Position numbers and translations under genes: made by a program
The notes under the pieces: generated by a model
Databases searched by the model: none
The model's input: the letters and a program-made list of their open reading frames with translations, nothing else
Told to the model about the DNA's origin: nothing
DNA from: Lachnospiraceae bacterium
Lineage (GTDB): Bacteria; Bacillota; Clostridia; Lachnospirales; Lachnospiraceae
Direction: 5' to 3'
NCBI GenBank assembly: GCA_910574885.1
Contig: CAJTDD010000003.1
Location: 1-64,000, forward strand
DNA: 64,000 nt
In this document: in pieces, positions 42,910 to 50,766 of the stretch
How positions within the stretch are numbered: position 1 is the first letter of the stretch
How the letters are laid out: the number at the start of each line of letters is the position of its first letter

Positions 42910-43977
42910 TTATTTATTAACGGCAGTTTCAATCAGGTCGATAATTGTATCAATAGAATTCTGCTGCGGAGAATTCTTCATGGCATCTATATAAGAAGCT
43001 CTATTCTTATATAATGATAGAATGGAATTAAGAAGCTCTTCTTTACTGAGTTCTTCTTCTTCCAGAACGACACTGTATCCCTGACGTTCAAAAGAACGGG
43101 CATTCAAAATCTGGTCACCACGGCTTGCATTGACGGAAAGCGGAATCAGAAGATTCGGCTTATGGAGGGCAAGCAGTTCACAGATGGCGTTAGCTCCGGC
43201 TCTGGAGATTACGATATCTGTTAAGGCAAAGAGATCTTTTAATTCTTCTTTGACGTATTCAAATTGGGCATAACCTTCCATGTCTCTGAGTGATTCGTCA
43301 ATCTTTCCTTTGCCGCATAGATGGATGACCTGGAATGTCTTCAAAAGTTCAGGCAGGACACCACGTACTGCTTCGTTGACTGCCACAGAGCCAAGACTAC
43401 CGCCAACAACCATGATTACAGGTTTGTCGGAAGTAAATTTCAGGAATTCTTTTGCTTTATATTTGTCACCAGACAATAATTCCTGCCGGATTGGAGAACC
43501 TGTCAGGATTGCCTTTCCTTCTGGAAGATGTGATAAAGTCTCTGGAAAGTTACAGCAGACTTTCGTTGCAGAAGGGATAGACAGCTTGTTTGCAAGACCT
43601 GGCGTCATATCAGATTCATGGATGATTGTTGGTACATGACGCCCCTTACCTGCCAGTACAACAGGAACGGAGACAAATCCACCTTTGGAAAAGATAACGT
43701 CAGGATTCAGTATCTTTACCAGTTTTTTAGCTTCGCCTAACCCTTTGATTACGCGAAATGGATCCGTAAAATTCTGGATACTGAAATACCGGCGTAGTTT
43801 TCCGGAAGATATCCCGTGATAAGGAATTCCGAACTGTTCGATAAGTTCTTTTTCAATACCATGGTAAGAACCAATATAGTGAATATCATATTGTAATTCT
43901 TTGAGCCGTGGCAAAAGGGCAATATTAGGTGTTACATGACCTGCGGTGCCGCCGCCAGTTAAGATAATGCGTTTCAT
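42910..43977 (-). CDS. murG: MurG, UDP-GlcNAc:lipid I GlcNAc-transferase
   Basis: 355 aa from the ATG behind GGGAGG, giving MKRIILTGGGTAGHVTPNI. GT28 family with the N-terminal glycine loop, GGFVSVPVVLAGKG, the C-domain GGSLGSVAVNEAV and SRAGANAICELLAL, which binds UDP-GlcNAc. It adds GlcNAc to lipid I at the inner membrane face. It stands alone here rather than in a dcw cluster, between a sigma and an anti-sigma gene on the other strand. Confidence 0.95.
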   Translation of the reverse strand: MKRIILTGGGTAGHVTPNIALLPRLKELQYDIHYIGSYHGIEKELIEQFGIPYHGISSGKLRRYFSIQNFTDPFRVIKGLGEAKKLVKILNPDVIFSKGGFVSVPVVLAGKGRHVPTIIHESDMTPGLANKLSIPSATKVCCNFPETLSHLPEGKAILTGSPIRQELLSGDKYKAKEFLKFTSDKPVIMVVGGSLGSVAVNEAVRGVLPELLKTFQVIHLCGKGKIDESLRDMEGYAQFEYVKEELKDLFALTDIVISRAGANAICELLALHKPNLLIPLSVNASRGDQILNARSFERQGYSVVLEEEELSKEELLNSILSLYKNRASYIDAMKNSPQQNSIDTIIDLIETAVNK

Positions 43978-44135
43978 AATGACCTCCCAATCTTGACAAA
44001 GCATAGAACGTTGTCTGCTTGATATATCTGTTATAATTATATTATACGTTTAGACGCGGTTTGGTCAAGAGAAAGAATAAGATTTCGGGATATACTAGTA
44101 TAGAAGGTCGCATACAATTAATGAGAGGTATAATG

Positions 44136-45038
44136 ATGAAAAATAATGATGAGTTACTGGAACAGATGATAAAAGATGAGTTTGAGAAGGCTGCGAAGGA
44201 GGAAGTCACGCTCTTAGAGGATGACAATATACATGTTCCGGCTGGAATGAAGGAAGCGTTGTATTTGAAGATAAGCAGTAAGATAGAAGAGTTTGATAAG
44301 ATAGAGGTTGAAACGTCGGAGGAAGAAAAGGAGGAAAAACAGCCAGATAATCTTTATGCCAATATGTCTGAAGAAGACCGTAAAGCGTTGGAGATAGGCA
44401 GGCGGGTTATGGAGGAAGAGGCAAGGGCTGAGAGAGAAGGGAAAGTTGTTCGGAAGAAGAAAAGGATTCGGATGTATTTTGGAGTTGCCGCGGCTTTCGT
44501 GTTTGCAATGGCTTTGGGAGTGACAAGTATGGGCGGACCAGAGAAGCTTATGAGAATGATGACCCAAATTGTCGGTGAGAGAGAAATAGAACAAATTGAT
44601 TCCAGCGAAGATAACTTGATTCTAGTAAATGAGGATGAAGAAGAGGCATATCAGAGAATTAGTGAGGTATTTGGAGTAGAACCAGTAAAAGTTATGATTT
44701 CGTTAAAAAATATGAAATTTGGTCATATGGAATTTGATGATTCAATGAAAACGGCAGAATTATCTTATGATATTGCAGGAGAGAAAATGTTGTACTTAAT
44801 AAACGCGTCTTATACAAAGAATTCATTTGGTATAGATGTAGAAGATGAAGTCGTAGAAAAATTTTCTATGGAAGTACAGGGAAGAAATATAGAAGTTAAG
44901 CAATATCAAGTAGAAAATGCAGATGAAAATAGGTTTTTAGCCAGTTTTATAGAAAAAAAGTTAAAATATTACCTGATAGGAACTATGAAGCAGGAAGAGT
45001 TTGAATTAATTTTAAATAATTTACATTTTCCGGAATAA
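44136..45038 (+). CDS. membrane protein, probable anti-sigma factor (DUF4367-like)
   Basis: 300 aa from the ATG at 44136 behind GAGAGG. A cytoplasmic acidic region (1-110) is followed by a basic stretch (RKKKRIRM) and one membrane helix (about 118-135, VAAAFVFAMALGV). The exported part (about 140-300) has segments like DUF4367 (FGVEPVKVMISLKN, SYDIAGEKMLYLINASY). This layout is that of clostridial anti-sigma factors, and the likely partner is the sigma factor at 42245. Confidence 0.72.
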   Translation: MKNNDELLEQMIKDEFEKAAKEEVTLLEDDNIHVPAGMKEALYLKISSKIEEFDKIEVETSEEEKEEKQPDNLYANMSEEDRKALEIGRRVMEEEARAEREGKVVRKKKRIRMYFGVAAAFVFAMALGVTSMGGPEKLMRMMTQIVGEREIEQIDSSEDNLILVNEDEEEAYQRISEVFGVEPVKVMISLKNMKFGHMEFDDSMKTAELSYDIAGEKMLYLINASYTKNSFGIDVEDEVVEKFSMEVQGRNIEVKQYQVENADENRFLASFIEKKLKYYLIGTMKQEEFELILNNLHFPE

Positions 45039-45108
45039 AATGCGTCATTTTTTTTATAGTTATGTGTTTATACTAATGAGGGCATAAGAGAGTATAGGAG
45101 GTGAAAAA

Positions 45109-45591
45109 TTGAAGAAAAGAGTAATGTCTGTATGTTGTATGGCATTGTTGATGATAAGCATGCTACTGATATCAGTAAATAATGCAAAAGCAGCATCAGA
45201 TGTTCCTATTCTGGATGGTTCATATTTGACGTACGATGAAGAGTCTGTTGGATATGATACGAAGACCACAAGAGGGGTAGATTTATTAGCAGGTTATTCT
45301 AAATGTGTTCGGTTAGGACCTGGTAAGATATATGCAGGAGGTTCAACGATTGCGGCACATGAGGTAAAACATGTAAAGATATCGGTTCTTGTGGAGCGAG
45401 CTAAAGAGGGAGATACATCCTGGTCCTATTATGATGGATGGCATAAAGAAAATCAAGACACAGATAGGGCAGCAGCTAATAAGACACTAGAAGTGGAAGG
45501 TGGCTATTACTATAGGGTACGTTGTACACATTCTGCTAATAGTGATATGAGTAGTTCATTTACCAATGGTGTTTACATCGAAAAACCATAG
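45109..45591 (+). CDS. secreted DUF6147-like protein
   Basis: 160 aa from a TTG, with AGGAGGTG upstream. Signal peptide (about 1-29, ending NAKAA), then a small beta-rich domain with RLGPGKIYAGGSTIAAHEV and GGYYYRVRCTHSANSD. It is exported and has no anchor. Function unknown. It follows the anti-sigma gene by 70 nt and may belong to its regulon. Confidence 0.75.
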   Translation: MKKRVMSVCCMALLMISMLLISVNNAKAASDVPILDGSYLTYDEESVGYDTKTTRGVDLLAGYSKCVRLGPGKIYAGGSTIAAHEVKHVKISVLVERAKEGDTSWSYYDGWHKENQDTDRAAANKTLEVEGGYYYRVRCTHSANSDMSSSFTNGVYIEKP

Positions 45592-45640
45592 TGAACCATT
45601 CGTCCAAAGTATAAGAGTAAAAAAACAAATAGGGCTAATA

Positions 45641-45690
45641 GTAAGCGACATACTAAAAGCGACATATTAAAAGCGACATACTAAAATTAA
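45641..45690 (+). repeat. 15-nt tandem repeat, three copies
   Basis: AAGCGACATACTAAA is repeated three times with one substitution in the middle copy. Non-coding. Confidence 0.75.
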
Positions 45691-45761
45691 AAATTGAATA
45701 TTGAAAATTTGCAATCTGAAGACAGAGTTAGTCTAAAAAACTAAAGATAGCGGAAAATCAA

Positions 45762-45893
45762 GGCGGGTTGTAGGAAGTACCGTCTACGGCGCAAACGATG
45801 GAACTATTAATTTAATTTCGACCTTACATTGAGAAACCGTAGGCTCACGAGACGAGTCAAAGTCGTCGTAGACGGTACTTCCTGCAACCCGCC
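45762..45893. repeat. 27-bp inverted repeat with 78-nt loop (MITE- or RNA-like)
   Basis: The arms at 45762-45788 and 45867-45893 (starting GGCGGGTTGTAGGAAG and ending CTGCAACCCGCC) are complementary at 26 of 27 positions. The loop has no gene. It could be a small non-autonomous mobile element or a highly structured RNA. No clear target duplication is seen. Confidence 0.65.
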
Positions 45894-45925
45894 AAAAAAA
45901 TTAAGAGAACAAAAACAACCTGAAA

Positions 45926-45960
45926 GAATACGAAGTCATGCTACACTTCGTATCCTTTTT
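45926..45960. terminator. bidirectional terminator, DUF6147 and TSCPD genes
   Basis: ATACGAAGT pairs with ACTTCGTAT over an 8-nt loop, with CTTTTT on one side and GAAAG on the other. The two flanking genes converge here. Confidence 0.75.
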
Positions 45961-45994
45961 CAGTTATGTGATCTGTAAGAAACTCCTATGTCTA

Positions 45995-46240
45995 TTAGGC
46001 CTCCCCAATCGCCTGCCTAAGAGCCTTCGCAAGCTGATCCGGGCAAGAGGTAGGCTTGAATCCACAAGTAATCCCCTCCATACGTGAAATCGCGTCATGT
46101 ACATTCATGCCGACCACCAGGCTCGCAATACCCTGGGTATTCCCTGCGCATCCTCCAACAAACTCAACATTCTTAATAGTCTCCCCGTCCACGTCTACCT
46201 TGATTAACCGTGAACAGACACCAGATGGCGTAAATTCCAT
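45995..46240 (-). CDS. TSCPD domain protein (TIGR03905 type)
   Basis: 81 aa from the second ATG, which has AAAGGAGG at better spacing than the first (46246). Motifs: TPSGVCSRLIKVDVDGETIK, FVGGCAGNTQGIASLV, ITCGFKPTSCPDQLAKAL. The three Cys positions fit the TSCPD domain, also found at the end of some ribonucleotide reductases. The role of the free-standing form is unknown. Confidence 0.9.
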   Translation of the reverse strand: MEFTPSGVCSRLIKVDVDGETIKNVEFVGGCAGNTQGIASLVVGMNVHDAISRMEGITCGFKPTSCPDQLAKALRQAIGEA

Positions 46241-46484
46241 GTCCATCTTCCTCCTTTAACATTTTATTCTATGTTTCTTTATCTAAAAAGAACCCTAATC
46301 TACTTTACTAATATTATACAATGAACTTCTATAGTTACAAGCAAAATTTTGATAAATTTAATTGGAATTAAAAATTCAATTTTCCGAAATCCCTTGATTT
46401 TTCAAGGCTTACCGCCTATCAAATGTTCAAACCTTATGTATTTTCCCTTGTTTTTGCCCTTATGAGCCGAAACAAGGGAAATTT

Positions 46485-47783
46485 TTATGCTTCGCCCACA
46501 ACCCTGTCCAAGAGCCTTGCGGAAGTTCGCTTTGCTTCTCTGGTAGAGTGGGCGTAGATGTTCATTGTGGTACTGACATCAGAGTGTCCGAGAAGTTCCT
46601 GCACATCTTTTGGCTTTGCACCGCCCGAAAGCAGATTGCTTGTGTAGGTATGGCGGAGTGTGTGGAAATGAAAGTCCTCCAATCCCTCAACCTCTGCCTT
46701 TGCCTTGCGGCAAATCTGACCGACTGCACTTGCAGAAACAAAAGCACCGTCCTCCTTTAAGCAGACAAAGGATAATTCCCTGTCATTTTCGGGCGTTTCC
46801 TGCGTTCTTTGCAGACTGTAAACCTCATAATAAGTACGACCTTTTTCTTTGACCGTCTTACAGTAATTCAGATGATACAGTTCGCCATAACGGAAACGGT
46901 TTTTATGCTGTTCTGTTTTTGCTTTTCGTAAGATGTCTGCCAATGTGTCGCAGAAATCAACGGTACGGACTTTACTGCGTTTTGTTGTGCCGACTTCGTG
47001 CTTATGCCTTGTGCCATTGTACCGCATACTGCGTCTTACAGTTAGATACTGCTCGTCAAGGTTGATGTCCTGCCAAGTCAGACCACAGACCTCTCCGATA
47101 CGCAAGCCTGCATAATAGGCTATCTGCACCGCAAGCAGAGCAGGGTGTTTCTTTGCAATTAAGAAGTCCGTCAGTTTTTGGTATTCCTCGTGTGTAATGG
47201 TAGGAATAGGGGCAACATCTTCTTCGCTGTCCGAGAAAATATCGGTTTCCTCTTTTCTGCCACGCAGTTTCACATACTGCATCGGGTTAAAGGTTATCAG
47301 CCTTTTCGGAAATACAGCAAAACGAAATGAATTTTGCAACACCGCCGAGAATTGCAGCATATAGCCTTTGCTCATCGGTTTTGAAGTTGTACCGTCAGGG
47401 TTTACCCCTCCGTAACTCATAAGGTCGATAAACGCCTGTAAATGGTCGGCGGTCACGGTTTTCAGTTTTCGGCTGCCAATGGGATATTTCTTAATCTTTT
47501 TGACTGCCGCCATATATGCCATAACCGTACCGTTGCTAAGACTGCCGGGCTTCAGTTCTTCCTCTACCCACATATCCAGCATTTCTCCAACCGTGATGTT
47601 TTCGGCTTTCCCGACAAACTTCTTTTCCTCATAATCGGCAATCGCCTTTCTGAGCAGGGCTTCTGTTTCAGACTTGCTTTCTGTTCCCACAAACTCTTTC
47701 TGTACTTTTCTGCCGCTTTCATCTTCGATGTAGAAGCGTGCGTACCACTTTTTACCTTTTTTTCTTACAGAACCTTTTGCCAT
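46485..47783 (-). CDS. tyrosine site-specific integrase (Tn916 group)
   Basis: 432 aa from the ATG giving MAKGSVRKKGKKWYARFYIE. Arm-binding domain (1-60), core-binding domain (about 65-170) and catalytic domain with the first Arg in AGLRIGEVCG, HTLRHTYTS (His-x-x-Arg) and LGHSDVSTTMNIYAH with the nucleophile Tyr. All catalytic residues are present, so it should be active. It marks one end of the mobilizable element, with its stop about 100 nt from the presumed border. Confidence 0.92.
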   Translation of the reverse strand: MAKGSVRKKGKKWYARFYIEDESGRKVQKEFVGTESKSETEALLRKAIADYEEKKFVGKAENITVGEMLDMWVEEELKPGSLSNGTVMAYMAAVKKIKKYPIGSRKLKTVTADHLQAFIDLMSYGGVNPDGTTSKPMSKGYMLQFSAVLQNSFRFAVFPKRLITFNPMQYVKLRGRKEETDIFSDSEEDVAPIPTITHEEYQKLTDFLIAKKHPALLAVQIAYYAGLRIGEVCGLTWQDINLDEQYLTVRRSMRYNGTRHKHEVGTTKRSKVRTVDFCDTLADILRKAKTEQHKNRFRYGELYHLNYCKTVKEKGRTYYEVYSLQRTQETPENDRELSFVCLKEDGAFVSASAVGQICRKAKAEVEGLEDFHFHTLRHTYTSNLLSGGAKPKDVQELLGHSDVSTTMNIYAHSTREAKRTSARLLDRVVGEA

Positions 47784-47870
47784 AGATAAATTTCCCCTTT
47801 CTATCCGTGGCAATCGGGACTGTGACATATGGTGTGCGTAAAGTAATAGTGTCACTTATGCCGATGAATG

Positions 47871-48566
47871 TCAATCGGCATTTTCACTTGTCAAAGTGCC
47901 ACGGAATTTTTCTTTTTCAGCAACCCTTTCTTCGGCTGCTGTCACTATCCCGAACAGGTCGCCCATCTTTACAGCGGTGCGTCCCTCATCGTAGATATGT
48001 AAAATCCCGTCTAAAAACTGTTTCATATCCTCGATAGGAAGTTCCATTTCTTTACGGTAAACCCTTTCCATAATCGCCCCTGACTCAATCGCATAGCGGC
48101 GTAAGGACTGCTTTAAGCCCTCGTCCTCCGCTACACGGTCAACCTCAGCCATAGCGTCTGCAAAGTGATAAGTCATAACCGTATAGAGGTCAATCATCTT
48201 TCCGAGGAATGTGGTAAGTAGTTGTTGGTGCGGCTCGCCCTTTACCACAGAAGAAACCGTATCAAGATATTTTTTGATATGTTCTTCCATATCCCTTGCA
48301 CATAAAGTGCGGCTGTCGTATTCCTTATCTTCGGAAAGTCCTGTCAGCCATTCGGGAGTGGTCAGGAGTGCTTCTGCCAGCCCGTTGATAATCATTGTGC
48401 GTTTCGGGTCTACTCCGTCCGCTTCATATCTTTGAATGGTAGACTTGTTTACCCCGACACGCTTGCCAAGTTCGGGCATTGTTAAGTTTAATTCTGTTCG
48501 GCGTTCTTTTACTCGTTCACCGACCTGTTTTGCGGTGAATGTAATTTCTTTTTTCAAGGTTTTCAC
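47871..48566 (-). CDS. XRE family repressor of the mobilizable element
   Basis: 231 aa. N-terminal helix-turn-helix (about 14-70: VGERVKERRTELNLTMPELG, VGVNKSTIQRYEADG). The remaining 160 residues are helical with no known enzyme motif. It lies between the divergent xis and the integrase, as in other integrative elements, and probably controls excision and transfer. Inverted AT-rich sequence and GTTGCAAAA words in 48600-48720 may be its operators. Confidence 0.85.
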   Translation of the reverse strand: MKTLKKEITFTAKQVGERVKERRTELNLTMPELGKRVGVNKSTIQRYEADGVDPKRTMIINGLAEALLTTPEWLTGLSEDKEYDSRTLCARDMEEHIKKYLDTVSSVVKGEPHQQLLTTFLGKMIDLYTVMTYHFADAMAEVDRVAEDEGLKQSLRRYAIESGAIMERVYRKEMELPIEDMKQFLDGILHIYDEGRTAVKMGDLFGIVTAAEERVAEKEKFRGTLTSENAD

Positions 48567-48737
48567 CTCCTATTGCTGATAGTATAGCATGGAAAAACTT
48601 GTTTTGCAACCGTAAATTTAATAATAGGCAAAAATATTTCTTAATAAGTTGCAAAACGAGTTGACAAGAGATAGCAAAATAAGTACAATTACAGATACAT
48701 AGTTGCAAAATGCGTATTTTGAAAGGAGGTCGATAAA

Positions 48738-48953
48738 ATGAGCAACATCAAAATGGGTTTAACCATAGAAGAAGCAGCAGAATGTACGGGTATCGGAAGA
48801 AATACAATGCGTAAGTTGGTAGACTGGGGCAAACTTCCCGTCCTCAAAGTCGGCAGAAAAGCGATTATCCGCAGGGACACTTTAGAGCGATTTATGAGCG
48901 TCAATCAGGGAAGAAACCTGCTTAATGAAAACGATGTCCGCAAAGTAGAATAA
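48738..48953 (+). CDS. excisionase (Tn916 Xis-like)
   Basis: 71 aa. A winged-helix of the MerR/excisionase type: MGLTIEEAAECTGIGRNTMR, KLVDWGKLPVLKVGRKAIIR, RDTLERFMSVNQG. It should direct the integrase to excise the element. GAAAGGAGG precedes the ATG. Confidence 0.9.
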   Translation: MSNIKMGLTIEEAAECTGIGRNTMRKLVDWGKLPVLKVGRKAIIRRDTLERFMSVNQGRNLLNENDVRKVE

Positions 48954-48956
48954 GCA

Positions 48957-49200
48957 TTCTCCAAGCCCTCGGCGTTTGAGAGCGAAATACACCCCTCGCA
49001 CAAATCTTCGATTTGTACTCTGGGTATTTCGCCCTTGCAGGGGGCACTGTATCATCGCTTCGGGCAATGCACCGCCGCTATGATACAGAAGAAAACAGCC
49101 CGCTGTTTTCTTCGCTGTCCGTCTGCTTACGCCGCCGAAACAGCGGCAACCGATTTCTCGGTTGCAAAAAGAGTATGCCCGTCACGGGAGGAAGGAGTAT
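48957..49200 (+). other. oriT-like hairpin region upstream of the relaxase
   Basis: Non-coding stretch with nested inverted repeats: GCGAAATAC/GTATTTCGC enclosing ACAAATC/GATTTGT (48981-49031), TGTATCATC-like/GATACA words at 49048-49086, GAAAACAGC/GCTGTTTTC at 49090-49110, and GCAACCGA/TCGGTTGC at 49146-49167. Position just before the relaxase and this density of hairpins suit a transfer origin. No nick site is identified. Confidence 0.5.
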
Positions 49201-50637
49201 ATGGCAAGACACTCATTTTTACAGATGTCGAAGCTACACAATGTCAAGGGAAGAATATCCTATATCACAAGCCACGCAAGGCAGGAAAACCTTTATGCCA
49301 CCTACCACACCGCCGACAATGAATTTTGGAGTAGCCTTGCAAGGGAAAGCCAGCAGGAGTTTAAGCGGAGCGGCACAGAGGGGAAATGTATCGAAGCAAG
49401 GGAATTGATTATCGCCCTGCCCGAAGTTTATACAAGATACGAGCCGCAGGAAGTCCTTGAAGATTTTACGGAGGAGTTCCGCAAGAGATACGGTGTGGAG
49501 TGCGTGTCAGCTCTCCACCACAACAAACGCAAAACCAATTATCATATCCATCTTATCTTCAGCGAAAGAAAACTGCTTCCTGAGCCTGACATCAAGATAG
49601 CCACACGCAGCGTGTTCTATGATGAAGCAGGCAAAAGGGTACGCACCAAGAAAGAAATCACAGGGGAGGACGGGCAGATACGAAAAGGCTGCACCGTCAT
49701 TAAAAAGGGCGAGGTTTACGAAAGCCACCTCTTTACCGTGAAAGATGATAAATTCAAAAGCGAGCCTTTTCTTCGGGAGGTAAAAGAGATTTACACCGAC
49801 CTTATCAATCGGCATATCTCCGATCCTAAGCAGCAGTTAAAGGTATTTGATAAGAACAGCGTTTATCTTCCCACTAAGAAAATCGGCAAGAACAATCCCA
49901 AAGCCGCCGAGATTGAAGCGGATAACGCCGCAAGGCAGGAATGGAACAGAACAGCGGATATGGCGTTGTTATCGGGTATTTCCGAAGCAAAGATTTTAGA
50001 AATCAAACAGTCCGAGATACACGAAAAAGCAAGCCAATCTATCAAGTGCAAGGGTTGGCTGCCCAATCTGTTTCGTGGGATTGTAGCAAAGGCAAAAGAT
50101 TTTCTGCAAAACTTTATTCGGGAAAAAGATATGCCGCCCAAGCCAACGCTTGATATTGATATGGCAGAGTTCCACCATACGCGAAACCTGATGATAAAGT
50201 TGCAGGATAAGGCGGTAAAAATTAAAAACTTGCAGGACAAAGTTCTGCCACAGTTGAAACAGCAGCTTGCCGAAACAAAGGGGCTTTTCAAAGGTAAAGA
50301 GCGAAAAGCGTTGGAGGCAAAAATCAAAGAAACCGAAGCCGAGATTGCCGACAGGTTAGATAAAATCCCCGATACGCTCAAAGCGGACGGTTATCCCGAT
50401 GTGCAGGTGTTTATGCGGACTTTCCGAGAAATGGAAAGCGTTGTAGAACAGTACGACCGTGACCTTGCCGAGTGGGAATACCAAGTCAGCAGGAAACCGA
50501 CAGTCGCCGCTAAAGAACAGCACAGACCGCCCGAAAAGCAGAGCGTGTTAAAACATCTGCGTGAGATACAGGAACGCAACAAGCAGCAACCGCCGCAAAG
50601 GCAGCGTAAGAAATCCATTGACAGAGATAGCCGATAG
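49201..50637 (+). CDS. MobA/MobL family relaxase
   Basis: 478 aa from the ATG behind GGAGGAAGGAG. The N-terminal relaxase domain (1-190) starts MARHSFLQMSKLHNVKGRIS and has the metal-binding histidines in NYHIHLIFSERKL and an active Tyr near the N-terminus. The middle and C-terminal parts are helical coiled coil. It nicks the transfer origin and pilots the strand into a recipient using another element's conjugation machinery. No conjugation genes are present, so the element is mobilizable, not self-transmissible. Confidence 0.9.
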   Translation: MARHSFLQMSKLHNVKGRISYITSHARQENLYATYHTADNEFWSSLARESQQEFKRSGTEGKCIEARELIIALPEVYTRYEPQEVLEDFTEEFRKRYGVECVSALHHNKRKTNYHIHLIFSERKLLPEPDIKIATRSVFYDEAGKRVRTKKEITGEDGQIRKGCTVIKKGEVYESHLFTVKDDKFKSEPFLREVKEIYTDLINRHISDPKQQLKVFDKNSVYLPTKKIGKNNPKAAEIEADNAARQEWNRTADMALLSGISEAKILEIKQSEIHEKASQSIKCKGWLPNLFRGIVAKAKDFLQNFIREKDMPPKPTLDIDMAEFHHTRNLMIKLQDKAVKIKNLQDKVLPQLKQQLAETKGLFKGKERKALEAKIKETEAEIADRLDKIPDTLKADGYPDVQVFMRTFREMESVVEQYDRDLAEWEYQVSRKPTVAAKEQHRPPEKQSVLKHLREIQERNKQQPPQRQRKKSIDRDSR

Positions 50638-50648
50638 GCATTGAAAAA

Positions 50649-50678
50649 CCGCCGTTATGGTTTTACTCATAGCGGCGG
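50649..50678 (+). terminator. hairpin after the relaxase gene
   Basis: CCGCCGTTATG pairs with CATAGCGGCGG (one G-U) over an 8-nt loop. The T run is poor. Confidence 0.55.
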
Positions 50679-50766
50679 CGTATATAATCATACTCTATTA
50701 AAAGATACCGAAAAAAATGTACATTCCCTTTTCTTTATTTAACTCTGATTCCAAACTATAAAACCA

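Noticed and set aside
45640..45700. CRISPR-like short repeats
   Set aside because: Units are contiguous 15-mers with no spacers, and no cas genes are present.
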